The notes beneath the pieces are model-generated. The model worked only from the letters and a program-made list of their open reading frames with translations. It made no database searches and was not told where the DNA came from. A program made the position numbers and the translations under genes. 64,000 nt of DNA from assembly GCA_023957375.1 (NCBI GenBank), contig JAMLHB010000001.1, positions 1,776,245-1,840,244 on the forward strand, in the 5' to 3' direction. Positions 43,991 to 52,848 of this stretch are shown in pieces. Within the stretch, counting starts at the first letter, position 1. The number at the start of each line of letters is the position of its first letter. The stretch comes from Flavobacteriales bacterium (GTDB taxonomy: Bacteria > Bacteroidota > Bacteroidia > Flavobacteriales_F > PHOS-HE28).

Positions 43991-44392
43991 ATGAACGCCA
44001 AGGCCATCGCCACGGGCACTTACCTCGCGGAACCCTTCCAGGCCACTGTGCCCGTTACGGTCAACGAGGAAGGGGCCAGCATCCTGTGCACCTGGACCTC
44101 CGCACAGCGCAACCCCAACTGCACCGGCGTGGGCATCGATGAAGCGGCCGCCAGCCAATTGGGTATCTGGCCGAACCCCTCCAACGGCAGCTTCCGACTG
44201 CAACTCCCCGAAAACACGAGCGGCACTACGGACATCCTGGTCACCGACCTCACTGGGCGCACCGTCGCCTCCACACAGGTGGCCGCCAGGCAGGCCGATC
44301 TGCACTTGCAGCAACTGCCCGCAGGTATGTACCTGCTCAACGCCACCAACAACGGAGTGCGCTACACCTCCGTGATCAGCATCCAGCACTAA
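43991..44392 (+). pseudogene. Broken array paralog: orphan type A sorting domain
   Basis: 133 codons whose residues from about position 6 on match the last ~130 residues of array paralog 1 (40762-41157), including IWPNPSNGSFRLQL, DLTGRTVAS and the identical end SVISIQH. There is no signal peptide, so it cannot reach the T9SS. The spacer in front (43909-43990) resembles the spacers before intact array genes, ending in CACTCTCCCC-ATG. This suggests an internal deletion removed nearly the whole gene body of a former sixth copy. Translation is possible, but a function in secretion is not. Confidence 0.75.
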
Positions 44393-44412
44393 CGAATAAA
44401 CGAACCGGATCC

Positions 44413-47088
44413 ATGAACCACCCTCTCCCTGCCCGCCTCAACTTGCGCCGACCAGCCGCCGCATTGGCTTTGCTCGCCGCCCCTGCCCTGCTGTGGGCCC
44501 AGGTAAGCCTGTACGAATACTCGGAATCCGTGCAGCCATACACCGAGGTTACGGCGAGCGAGGCCGCCTACTCGCTGGGTGTGCCTACGTTCTTCCCGCC
44601 CCTCCACAATATGCGGGCATGGGTGAACAACGCCTTCTTCGGTGCTGATGGCCAGATCACCAATGGGGGGTACCTCAGTGGCGTTTATGGCCCGGGCTAT
44701 CCCATCGGGTTCGACTTCACGTACAACGGCGACGTCTTCGACGTGATCGGCGTGTCCGATGTCGGTTGGATCAGCTTGGGGAAATCGAGCGACGGCGCGC
44801 AGGCCGTGTGGTGCTATGCCGGGGACCATCCGCACGCAGCTCCCTTCGTGCAGTACATCGGAGGCCCCGATGTGCCATACAAGCGCAACCGCATTGCTGG
44901 TTTCGCAAGCAGCCAGCTCCGCATGCAGGACCAAAGTCCGCTGGATCCTCCCGGACCGGTCTCCTCCCTGCGCTTGGCCACCCTGGGAACCGCCCCGAAC
45001 CGCGTGTTCGTGGTGCAGTACAAGGATTTCCGTGCGAGCTACTCCTCCAGTACCACACTGATCAACTTCCAGATCCGATTGAACGAAGCGGACAACAGCG
45101 TGGAGGTGCGTTATGGTCCAATGGTATTCGGTTACCAGTCCGGTGGTGGCACTCAAGTGGGCCTGGGCGGCAGGCTTCCGGAGGACTTCAACTCGCGCAT
45201 GACCAACTACGTGCAGCCTGCTTTCCTCTACGACTGGAATGCCACCATCGCCGGTGTGCTGAACTCGGATGCTTGCATGGCCACCGAGGAAGACCCCTTC
45301 CACAGCAACGGTAGCGGCGTGGTGCCGGTGCCGGGCCGCACTTTCAAGTGGACCCCCGATGCCTGCCCTCCACCCGCATGGCCGGCGTCCATCGGCGACC
45401 TCAGTTTCGATTATGCCCGCCCCTTCTGGAACCCCACGGCAGCCGGCGAGTATGAGTATTATGTTTCCACGGAGAACAACATCACCGGCCCGGAGGTCAC
45501 CTCCGGCACCACTACCGACCCCGAAGCCAACCTCTTCGGCTTGGAGCCGGCCACGGACTACTTCTTCTTCGTGCGCAGCATCTGCGGCGGCACCCCTGGT
45601 GCCTGGTCGCTGGGCACACCGTTCCACACCATGGGCGGCGGCATCGTGGAATGCAACGGCGGCGTGGTGGAAGAAACCTACTGCTCCCACCAGAACGACA
45701 CCATCCGCTGGCTCTATGCCTCTGCTGACGGTTCCCCATTGCGCATTGAAATGCTCGACGGCTATGTGGCCACCAACAGCCTGAAGGTTTGGGACGGTGG
45801 CGCACCCGTTGGCAACGCAAACCTGAGCATCAGCGGGAACATCAACGGCAATGCGCTCAACGCCCTCTCGGGCCAGATCTTCATCCAGCTGGTCACGGAC
45901 AACGGCAGCTGCGAATCGCAAGACTGGTACCTGCCCGTGCATTGGCGCGTGGGCTGCAAGAACTGCACGGACCCCCTGGTAAACTTTGCCATGGGCGAGG
46001 TGAACTGCGACCAAGAGGAATATTTCGTTGATGTGAACGTGTTCTCCATGGGTTCCTCCACCACCCTGGAGATCCAAAACAACCTGGGTCTGCCCTCAAC
46101 CACGGTCAGCACCGCCACCGTGCATCAGGTAGGTCCTTTTCCGGCAGGTGAATCCGTAACGTTGACCGCCCAAAACCCGGACAACATGATGTGCTACGTG
46201 CTGAGCAGCCCCTTGGTGAACGAGCCGTGCGCCATAGTAAGCTGTGCACCCACTTGGTACGAGCGCTGCGCGCAGCCCAACGAAATCAAGGAATGGCTAC
46301 TGCAAGGTGATGGGCAGGCGATCAGCGTGCGCTTCCCGCCCCAGGGCATCGGGTTTGACGCGGATGTGATCGTGTATGATGGCGGCGATGAGATGGCCCC
46401 CTCCACCACGGTGACCAACTTCGGTACGCTCAACAACCAGGTGGTTACCAGCACCAACCCGCAAAACCAATTGCTGGTGCGCTACGTTGCCAGCACCTAT
46501 CCCGAATACGCCTGCTCCCAAGGCAACGCCCAGCCGTTCAAGTTCGTGGCTGCCTGCGCCGACGGTTGCACCCAGCCTCAGGCCACCTTTGCCGCGGCAC
46601 CCTGCACGGAGCCCACCACCTTCAGCGTGGACGTGAACGTCACCAACGCCGGCTCCGGCACGGTGATGATCACCAATGATGCAGGCGTGGCCGCTACTCC
46701 CGTGACCGGCGCGGGCAGCTATTCGGCAGGCCCTTTCCCATCGGGCAGCACCGTGCGCCTTGAGCTGCAAGGGGCCAATGTGATCTGCACCTGGACCGTC
46801 AACCCGCTCACCAAGGATTGCTCCAACATGGGCCTTGCGGAAGTGGACGGCAGCAGCATGAGCATCTTCCCCAACCCCTCCAACGGCGACTTCCAACTGG
46901 AACTGCCCCAGGGCGCCAACAGCACCGAGGTGCACGTCCTGGACCTCACCGGGCGCACCGTGGCACAGCAAAAGGTGAACGGCCGTTCCGCAAAGTTGCA
47001 ATTGGGGCACCTCCCCAACGGGTTGTACACCGTAGTGGCACAAGGCCATACCGTTCGATACACCGGCAAGATCAGCATCCAGCATTAA
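44413..47088 (+). CDS. CUB/Fn3-like T9SS surface protein, array paralog 3
   Basis: 891 residues; signal peptide ends LLAAPALLWAQ. N-terminal domain with PIGFDFTYNGDVFDVIGVSD and VGWISLGKSSDGAQAVWCY. An Fn3-like domain follows (GEYEYYVSTENNITGPEV), then a CUB-like domain (YCSHQNDTIRWLYASADGS) to GCKNCTDPLVNFAMGEV, a second CUB-like domain (VIVYDGGDEMAPSTTV) and the sorting domain (IFPNPSNGDFQLELP, VLDLTGRTVAQQ, LPNGLYTVVA). Its N-terminal half and the last ~35 residues are the closest relatives of the gene that follows it, but the C-terminal modules in between are not. It starts 20 bp after the broken copy. Confidence 0.88.
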   Translation: MNHPLPARLNLRRPAAALALLAAPALLWAQVSLYEYSESVQPYTEVTASEAAYSLGVPTFFPPLHNMRAWVNNAFFGADGQITNGGYLSGVYGPGYPIGFDFTYNGDVFDVIGVSDVGWISLGKSSDGAQAVWCYAGDHPHAAPFVQYIGGPDVPYKRNRIAGFASSQLRMQDQSPLDPPGPVSSLRLATLGTAPNRVFVVQYKDFRASYSSSTTLINFQIRLNEADNSVEVRYGPMVFGYQSGGGTQVGLGGRLPEDFNSRMTNYVQPAFLYDWNATIAGVLNSDACMATEEDPFHSNGSGVVPVPGRTFKWTPDACPPPAWPASIGDLSFDYARPFWNPTAAGEYEYYVSTENNITGPEVTSGTTTDPEANLFGLEPATDYFFFVRSICGGTPGAWSLGTPFHTMGGGIVECNGGVVEETYCSHQNDTIRWLYASADGSPLRIEMLDGYVATNSLKVWDGGAPVGNANLSISGNINGNALNALSGQIFIQLVTDNGSCESQDWYLPVHWRVGCKNCTDPLVNFAMGEVNCDQEEYFVDVNVFSMGSSTTLEIQNNLGLPSTTVSTATVHQVGPFPAGESVTLTAQNPDNMMCYVLSSPLVNEPCAIVSCAPTWYERCAQPNEIKEWLLQGDGQAISVRFPPQGIGFDADVIVYDGGDEMAPSTTVTNFGTLNNQVVTSTNPQNQLLVRYVASTYPEYACSQGNAQPFKFVAACADGCTQPQATFAAAPCTEPTTFSVDVNVTNAGSGTVMITNDAGVAATPVTGAGSYSAGPFPSGSTVRLELQGANVICTWTVNPLTKDCSNMGLAEVDGSSMSIFPNPSNGDFQLELPQGANSTEVHVLDLTGRTVAQQKVNGRSAKLQLGHLPNGLYTVVAQGHTVRYTGKISIQH

Positions 47089-47116
47089 CACGACCGCATC
47101 GTACCACTGAACGATC

Positions 47117-49801
47117 ATGAAGCCACTTGTGCAAACATCCTTGCGGAACGCCTTGGCCACCCTGGCCTTGGCATCAGCCGTCAACGTAACATGGGCCCAA
47201 GTCAGCCTGTACCAGTATTCGGAAGCGGTACAACCATACACGGAGGTGACCGCCGCCGAAGCGAGCTACTCGCTGGGCAACCCCACTTTTTGGCCACCAC
47301 TTTACAACATGCGTGCATGGGTGAACAATTCCTTCTTCGGCACAGACGGCCAGGTCACAGGTGGCGGATACCTCAGTGGCGTCTACGGCCCGGGCTATCC
47401 CATCGGGTTCGACTTCACGTACAACGGTGACGTCTTCGACGTGATCGGCGTGTCCGATGTCGGTTGGATCAGCTTGGGGAAATCCAGCGACGGCGCACAG
47501 GCCGTGTGGTGCTATGCCTCCGACCACTCACACGGTTGGCCCTTCGTGCAGTACATCGGCGGACCCGATGTGCCATACAAGCGCAACCGCATCGCCGGCT
47601 ATTCAACCAGCAGGCTGCAAATGCAGAACCTGAGTTCATTGGACCCGCCCGGACCGGTCTCCTCCCTGCGGTTGGTCACGCTCGGCACCGCACCCAACCG
47701 CGTGTTCGTGGTGCAATTCAAGGATTTCCGCACCGGCACCGACATCTCCACCACCCTTGTCAACTTTCAGATCCGCCTCAATGAGGCCGACAATTCCGTG
47801 GAGGTGCGCTATGGCCAAATGGTGTTCGGCTTCCAATCCGGTGCCAGCGTTCAAGTGGGCCTTGGCGGCAGGCTGCCGGAGGACTTCAACTCGCGCATGA
47901 CCACCTTTGAACAGCCCGCATTCCTCTATGACTGGAATACCACCATTGCCGGCGCGCTGAACACCGACTACTGCAATGCCACCGAGGAACTGTTCGGGCA
48001 TCCCAACGGGTCCGGCATTCCCCCGGAGCCGGGCCGCACCTTCAAGTGGACGCCCGATGCCTGCCCTCCGCCTGCATGGCCCTTGGCCATCGGCGACCTG
48101 AGCTTCGATTATGCACGCCCCTTCTGGGGAGCAACCGCAGCGGGCGAATACGAGTATTTCGTCTCCACGGAAAACAGCATCACCGGCCCGGAGGTTGCCT
48201 CCGGCACCACCACCGACCCCGAGGCAAACCTCTTCGGTCTGGAACCGGCCACCAACTACTATGTCTTCGTGCGCAGCATCTGTGGCGGCGTTCCCGGCGC
48301 TTGGTCGTTGAGCACGCACTTCCTCACCATGGGAGGCGGTGTGGTGGAGTGCAATGGCGGCGTGGTGGAGGAAACCTACTGCTCCCACCAGAACGACACC
48401 ATCCGTTGGCTCTATTCTTCCGCGGACGGTTCGGTTCTACGCATCGAAATGCTCGACGGCCTCGTGGGCAACAGCAGCCTGAAGGTGTGGGACGGCGGTG
48501 CGCCGGACGGGGCTTCCAACCTGACCATCGGGGGGAACATCGCCGGCTACGAGCTCAACGCCCTTTCCGGCCAGCTCTTCATTCAATTGGTCACGGACAA
48601 CGGCAGTTGCGAAACACAGGACTGGTACCTGCCCGTGCATTGGCGCGTGGGCTGCAAGAATTGCACGGACCCGCTGGTGAATTACACCTTGGGAGACGTG
48701 GACTGCGACAACCAGGAGTTCCATGTGGACGTGGACGTCTTCAACTTGGGGTCTTCCGCCACACTGGACCTGGAGAACAATGCCGGCCTGGCCAGCACTA
48801 CCGTGAGCACCACGGGCGTGCACGCCGTGGGGCCGTTCCCCGCCGGCACCCCCGTGGTGATCCGCGCGCAAAACCCGGACAATGCCATGTGCTATTCGTT
48901 GGCCGCGCCTTTGGTGAACGAACCCTGTGCCATCGTGGGCTGCGACCTTGCCACCTATGAGCAATGCTCCGCTCCCAATGACGTGCGCCATTGGTTGGTA
49001 CAGGGCGACGGCGCCCCCATCTCCGTGCGTTTCCTGCCGGGTTATTCGGGCTGGGACGCTACCGTGAAGGTGTACGATGGCAGTGATGAAATGGCCCCGT
49101 CCACCACGGTATCCAACAGCGGCTATCTGGACAACCAAGTGGTCACCAGCACCAACCCCGCCAACCAGCTGCTGATCTATTATGCCGCCTCCACTTACCC
49201 GGACTATGCCTGCTCCGAAGGCAATACCCTTCCGATGAAATTCATCACCGAGTGCGTGGATGCCTGCACCCCGCCGGCCGCCACCTTCACCGCCAACTGC
49301 ATCTCCACCACGCAGTTCGAAGTACTGGTGAACATCACCTCAATGGGTTCAGCGGCCACCCTTTCCATCACCAACGACCAGGGTGCGACAACCATCACCG
49401 CAAGTGATACGGGGACTTACACGGCGGGGCCTTTCCCCTCCTTGGCCACGGTACAGCTGGAGGTGGAAGGCGCCAACACCATCTGCACGCTCACCCGACC
49501 GGGCCTCGTAAGGGATTGTAGCACCTGGACCGAGCCCGACGGCATCAGCGAACTGGCCAACTCACCGCTCCGCCTCTTCCCCAATCCCTCCAATGGCACG
49601 GTGCGGGTGGAGTTGCCGGGCACGGGAAAGGAACCGTTGCAACTGCGCGTGCTCGACCTCACCGGCCGCGTGGTGGCCCAGCAGAGGGTGAACGACCGTT
49701 CCGCAAGGTTGCAATTGGAATACCTGCCTAACGGGTTGTACACCGTAGTGGCACAAGGCCATACCATTCGATACACCGGCAAGATCAGCATCCAACATTG
49801 A
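47117..49801 (+). CDS. CUB/Fn3-like T9SS surface protein, array paralog 4 (mosaic)
   Basis: 894 residues; signal peptide MKPLVQTSLRNALATLALAS to VTWAQ. The gene is a visible mosaic. From the start to about 48655 (GCKNCTDPL) it follows array paralog 3. From about 48655 to 49685 it is nearly identical to paralog 2, including runs of well over 150 identical bases such as 49321-49493 against 43428-43600. The final ~35 codons (RVNDRSARLQLEYLPNGLYT onward) return to the paralog 3 type. The domain order is unchanged, so the product should be functional. It is 28 bp after paralog 3. Confidence 0.9.
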   Translation: MKPLVQTSLRNALATLALASAVNVTWAQVSLYQYSEAVQPYTEVTAAEASYSLGNPTFWPPLYNMRAWVNNSFFGTDGQVTGGGYLSGVYGPGYPIGFDFTYNGDVFDVIGVSDVGWISLGKSSDGAQAVWCYASDHSHGWPFVQYIGGPDVPYKRNRIAGYSTSRLQMQNLSSLDPPGPVSSLRLVTLGTAPNRVFVVQFKDFRTGTDISTTLVNFQIRLNEADNSVEVRYGQMVFGFQSGASVQVGLGGRLPEDFNSRMTTFEQPAFLYDWNTTIAGALNTDYCNATEELFGHPNGSGIPPEPGRTFKWTPDACPPPAWPLAIGDLSFDYARPFWGATAAGEYEYFVSTENSITGPEVASGTTTDPEANLFGLEPATNYYVFVRSICGGVPGAWSLSTHFLTMGGGVVECNGGVVEETYCSHQNDTIRWLYSSADGSVLRIEMLDGLVGNSSLKVWDGGAPDGASNLTIGGNIAGYELNALSGQLFIQLVTDNGSCETQDWYLPVHWRVGCKNCTDPLVNYTLGDVDCDNQEFHVDVDVFNLGSSATLDLENNAGLASTTVSTTGVHAVGPFPAGTPVVIRAQNPDNAMCYSLAAPLVNEPCAIVGCDLATYEQCSAPNDVRHWLVQGDGAPISVRFLPGYSGWDATVKVYDGSDEMAPSTTVSNSGYLDNQVVTSTNPANQLLIYYAASTYPDYACSEGNTLPMKFITECVDACTPPAATFTANCISTTQFEVLVNITSMGSAATLSITNDQGATTITASDTGTYTAGPFPSLATVQLEVEGANTICTLTRPGLVRDCSTWTEPDGISELANSPLRLFPNPSNGTVRVELPGTGKEPLQLRVLDLTGRVVAQQRVNDRSARLQLEYLPNGLYTVVAQGHTIRYTGKISIQH

Positions 49802-49816
49802 ACTGCCCCGGGCGCG

Positions 49817-49849
49817 GGGCCCGCAGGAATTTCTCCTTCCTGCGGGCCC
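49817..49849 (+). terminator. Strong intergenic hairpin within the array
   Basis: GGGCCCGCAGGAA (49817-49829) and TTCCTGCGGGCCC (49837-49849) form a perfect 13-bp stem with a 7-nt loop in the 80-bp gap between array paralogs 4 and 5. No T-run follows, so it may slow or partly stop transcription, or protect the upstream mRNA. Confidence 0.5.
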
Positions 49850-49881
49850 ATCACCGGGATCGGCAGACCATCACTCCCCAC

Positions 49882-52494
49882 ATGACAACTCTCCAACGTC
49901 TTGCCCCCGTACTTTTCTGTACACTGGTTGGTGCAAGCGCGCACGCACAGGTTTCAAGCTACACGTTCTCCTCTTCGGTGGGCACGTGGCAGCCCCTGAA
50001 CGGCGGTGGCCAGTTATTGGGCATGCCAGGCATGCCGCCGGCGTTCAACTTTTACGATGACAACTCGTTTGTGACCGAGGGAACCAGCATCCTATTGGGT
50101 GAATCCTCCACGGGCAACGGCTGGCCCATCGGCTTCACATTCAACTACAACGGACAGCCTTACGACCGTGTCGGGTTGAGCATCGAGGGATGGCTGGCCT
50201 TCGGCAGTTCCGCCAACGGTGCCAGTGCCGTGTACGTGCCGTATGGAAGCACGGCCTATACGCCCCTCAGCTCAGCACTGCCTGCCGGAGCGGATCCTTT
50301 GAAACGCAACCGCATTGCGGGCTTCTCCATGGACCTCGCCGCCCAAGGAAGCGGCGGTCAATTATGGCCGATCCAGCTAAAGACCATCGGCACGGCTCCC
50401 AACCGCTCCTTCATCGCGGAATGGAACGTGGTGCGTTCCGGAGGAAGCCAATCCTTGAGCTTCCAGATCTGGCTGAACGAGGGTGGCGGCAACCCCGCCC
50501 AGCAAACCGTGCAGGTGATCTACGGCACCATGGTGCAAAGCGCCCTGATGAACGGCCAAGTGGGCTTGGGCGGCACCACTCCCGACGACTTCAACAACCG
50601 CGCGGTAACCGCAAGCCCGTATGATTGGCAACAAAGCGGGGTGGGAACGACCAATGCTGCAACGTGCAGGTTGCCGGGTTCGGCCACCTATCTGCCGCAG
50701 GGCCTCACCTTCACTTGGACGCCGGCCGGATGCCTGGTTAGCGGGATCAGCCTCACCAGCATGTCCGCCGCCCAAGGCACCCTATCCGGCACGCTATCCT
50801 GGAACCCGGTGCAAGGCGCCACCGGCTATGACTATGTGATCACCGCCGGCGGGCCCGACGACCCGGCCATCCTCAGCGGCAACGGGCTTACCGATACTTC
50901 CGCCGCACTGGCCGGGCTGCCCTTGGGCCAGAACCTCTTCGTCTATGTGCGCGCCGATTGCGGCCAAGGCATGCAAAGCTGGGGCGCAGGCCTTCCCTTC
51001 TCCACGGAAGGGTACGTGGAAGTGGTTTGCGGGGAACCCGCCGCCGCCCATACCTATTGCTACGGCAACCTGGACGACAAGACTTGGCATTACTCCAACA
51101 CCACGGGCGACCCATTGCGCCTGATGATCCAGGCCGGATCGATCTACAGCGGCGACGTGTTGCGCATCTACGACGGTCCCACGACGCAGTCCCCGCTGTT
51201 GTTCTCTTCGACCAGCGGCACCATTGCCGGGCAAATGGTTACCTCCACCGGCGGGCAGCTCACCATGCGGCTTATCTCGGACGACATCGGCTCCTGCGCC
51301 TCGCAGGATTTCATTCCGCCCATGGAGTGGATCGTAGGCTGCCTGGACTGCGACCCGGTGCTGGCCAACTTCAACGTCGCCACCGACTGTGCCAGCCAGC
51401 AGTTCAGCGTGGGCGTGCAGATCTTCAGCCTGGGCACCGCCACCAGCGTGGTGATCGGCAGTGATGCCGACGGCAACACCATCACCGCCAGTGCTCCGGG
51501 CAGCTACACCATCGGGCCCTTCCCGGTGGGCGACCCCGTGGTGGTCAGCGCGACCAACCCGCAGAACGCCTTCTGCAGCGCGGTGTCGCTCCCCTTGCTG
51601 AACGACCCGTGCCCGGTAATGAGCTGCGGCCCTGATGAATACACCTACTGCTACACCAACCATGATGCAAGCCTATACGCCTACCAGTCACCGGCCACAG
51701 AGCGCATCGGCATCCGGTTCACCGCCGGCACACTGGCAAGCGGCGACGTGATCCGCATCTACGACGGGCTTGACCCCTTTATGAGCGCACCGCTCTTTTC
51801 AGGCAACAACGGCGGCAACCTCAACGGATTGATGCGGGCCACCAGTGCCGGCAACCCGGAGCATGCGCTGCTGCTGGAAGTGGAATCCGACGGTTCGGGC
51901 TCCTGCGCCACCGGCCAAGCGGCAACCTGGCATTACGTGGTGGCCTGCTACGACGGTTGCACCCCGCCCGAAGCCACTTTTACCACCGTGCCGGACTGCG
52001 ACCAGGGCTCGTTCAGCGTGTCGGTGAACGTGACCAGCATGGGCTCGGCCGCCACGTTGAACATTGTTAACGACGCCGGCGGTGCTTCCACCACGGCTTC
52101 AGCACCTGGCACATACTTGGCAGGGCCATTCCCCGTTGGGCAACCAGTGGTGGTGGAAGTGCAGGGGACCAGCGTGCTTTGCTCAGTAAATTCCGATGTG
52201 CTCACTGAACTCTGCAACGTGGGCGTGAATGAAACAGGGAAGGAAGATCAATTGCATATCTTCCCGAACCCCGGTGATGGTACGTTCCAACTGGCGATCC
52301 CAAAGGGGTTTGGGGGGCTTGTCCGGATGGACGTACTGGATGTCACCGGACGTTCGGTGGCGTGGCGGATGCTCCGGGAACAAAGCGGCCTAGGGGTAGA
52401 CTGCGACCTGGGGTATCTGCCCGCCGGAAGATATACGCTCGTGCTGGACAATGGCCGGAAGGTGCTTCGCGCGCCGATCTCCATCGTGCATTGA
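49882..52494 (+). CDS. CUB/Fn3-like T9SS surface protein, array paralog 5 (divergent)
   Basis: 870 residues from the ATG at 49882 (MTTLQRLAPVLFCTLVGASA-HAQ). It is the most diverged member: the N-terminal domain keeps PIGFTFNYNGQPYDRVGLSIEGWLAFGSS and the Fn3-like unit is GYDYVITAGGPDD. Two CUB-like domains each show RIYDG (VLRIYDGPTTQSPLLF and VIRIYDGLDPF). The two Cys-rich modules (e.g. SMGSAATLNIVNDAGGAST) and the type A sorting domain (IFPNPGDGTFQLAIP, VLDVTGRSVAW, LPAGRYTLVL) are as in the others. It is the last gene of the plus-strand block and is followed by a good terminator. Confidence 0.88.
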   Translation: MTTLQRLAPVLFCTLVGASAHAQVSSYTFSSSVGTWQPLNGGGQLLGMPGMPPAFNFYDDNSFVTEGTSILLGESSTGNGWPIGFTFNYNGQPYDRVGLSIEGWLAFGSSANGASAVYVPYGSTAYTPLSSALPAGADPLKRNRIAGFSMDLAAQGSGGQLWPIQLKTIGTAPNRSFIAEWNVVRSGGSQSLSFQIWLNEGGGNPAQQTVQVIYGTMVQSALMNGQVGLGGTTPDDFNNRAVTASPYDWQQSGVGTTNAATCRLPGSATYLPQGLTFTWTPAGCLVSGISLTSMSAAQGTLSGTLSWNPVQGATGYDYVITAGGPDDPAILSGNGLTDTSAALAGLPLGQNLFVYVRADCGQGMQSWGAGLPFSTEGYVEVVCGEPAAAHTYCYGNLDDKTWHYSNTTGDPLRLMIQAGSIYSGDVLRIYDGPTTQSPLLFSSTSGTIAGQMVTSTGGQLTMRLISDDIGSCASQDFIPPMEWIVGCLDCDPVLANFNVATDCASQQFSVGVQIFSLGTATSVVIGSDADGNTITASAPGSYTIGPFPVGDPVVVSATNPQNAFCSAVSLPLLNDPCPVMSCGPDEYTYCYTNHDASLYAYQSPATERIGIRFTAGTLASGDVIRIYDGLDPFMSAPLFSGNNGGNLNGLMRATSAGNPEHALLLEVESDGSGSCATGQAATWHYVVACYDGCTPPEATFTTVPDCDQGSFSVSVNVTSMGSAATLNIVNDAGGASTTASAPGTYLAGPFPVGQPVVVEVQGTSVLCSVNSDVLTELCNVGVNETGKEDQLHIFPNPGDGTFQLAIPKGFGGLVRMDVLDVTGRSVAWRMLREQSGLGVDCDLGYLPAGRYTLVLDNGRKVLRAPISIVH

Positions 52495-52514
52495 ACGCAT
52501 AGGCGATTTGCCCT

Positions 52515-52547
52515 GGGGGGCCTTCCCGTTCGGGTCGGCCCCCCTTT
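52515..52547 (+). terminator. Terminator closing the 30-kb surface-protein block
   Basis: GGGGGGCC (52515-52522) pairs perfectly with GGCCCCCC (52537-52544), with a partly self-pairing loop (CCCG..CGGG), followed by TTT. It starts 20 bp after the last stop codon. Confidence 0.85.
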
Positions 52548-52583
52548 GCATGGCCCGGTATCGCCCCGGCGAACGGCCAACTT

Positions 52584-52673
52584 GAAACTCGCGCAAGGCC
52601 TCCGCTTCGGGACCCTGCGCAACTCCTCGAAACTCGCGCATGGCCTCCGCCTCGGGCCCCTGCGCAACCCCGC
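52584..52673. repeat. Two tandem 45-bp imperfect repeats
   Basis: Units starting GAAACTCGCGCA at 52584 and 52629 are about 90% identical (GGCCTCCGC, CGGG, CCCTGCGCAAC). They lie in the 354-bp convergent gap 52495-52848, which has no gene. The rest of the gap, 52674-52848, shows nothing recognisable. Confidence 0.7.
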
Positions 52674-52848
52674 TGCCCGCTATTGCAGCACCCTTCCCCG
52701 GGGTTTTGTGGACCATATCAAGGACTTGAATGGTAACGGCGCCCAACGCGCAAACCAGGGGGCCGCATGGTCGTACGCAGTGGGTCCTGCACGGATCGTC
52801 CCTGCACCAACCATGGCGCGCGGCAACGGCCCACGCAAGCGCTTGCGA

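Noticed and set aside
49817-49849. Hairpin as an operon-ending terminator
   Set aside because: The stem is strong but no T-run follows, and the next paralog starts 33 bp later, so it is listed only as an intra-array hairpin of uncertain effect.
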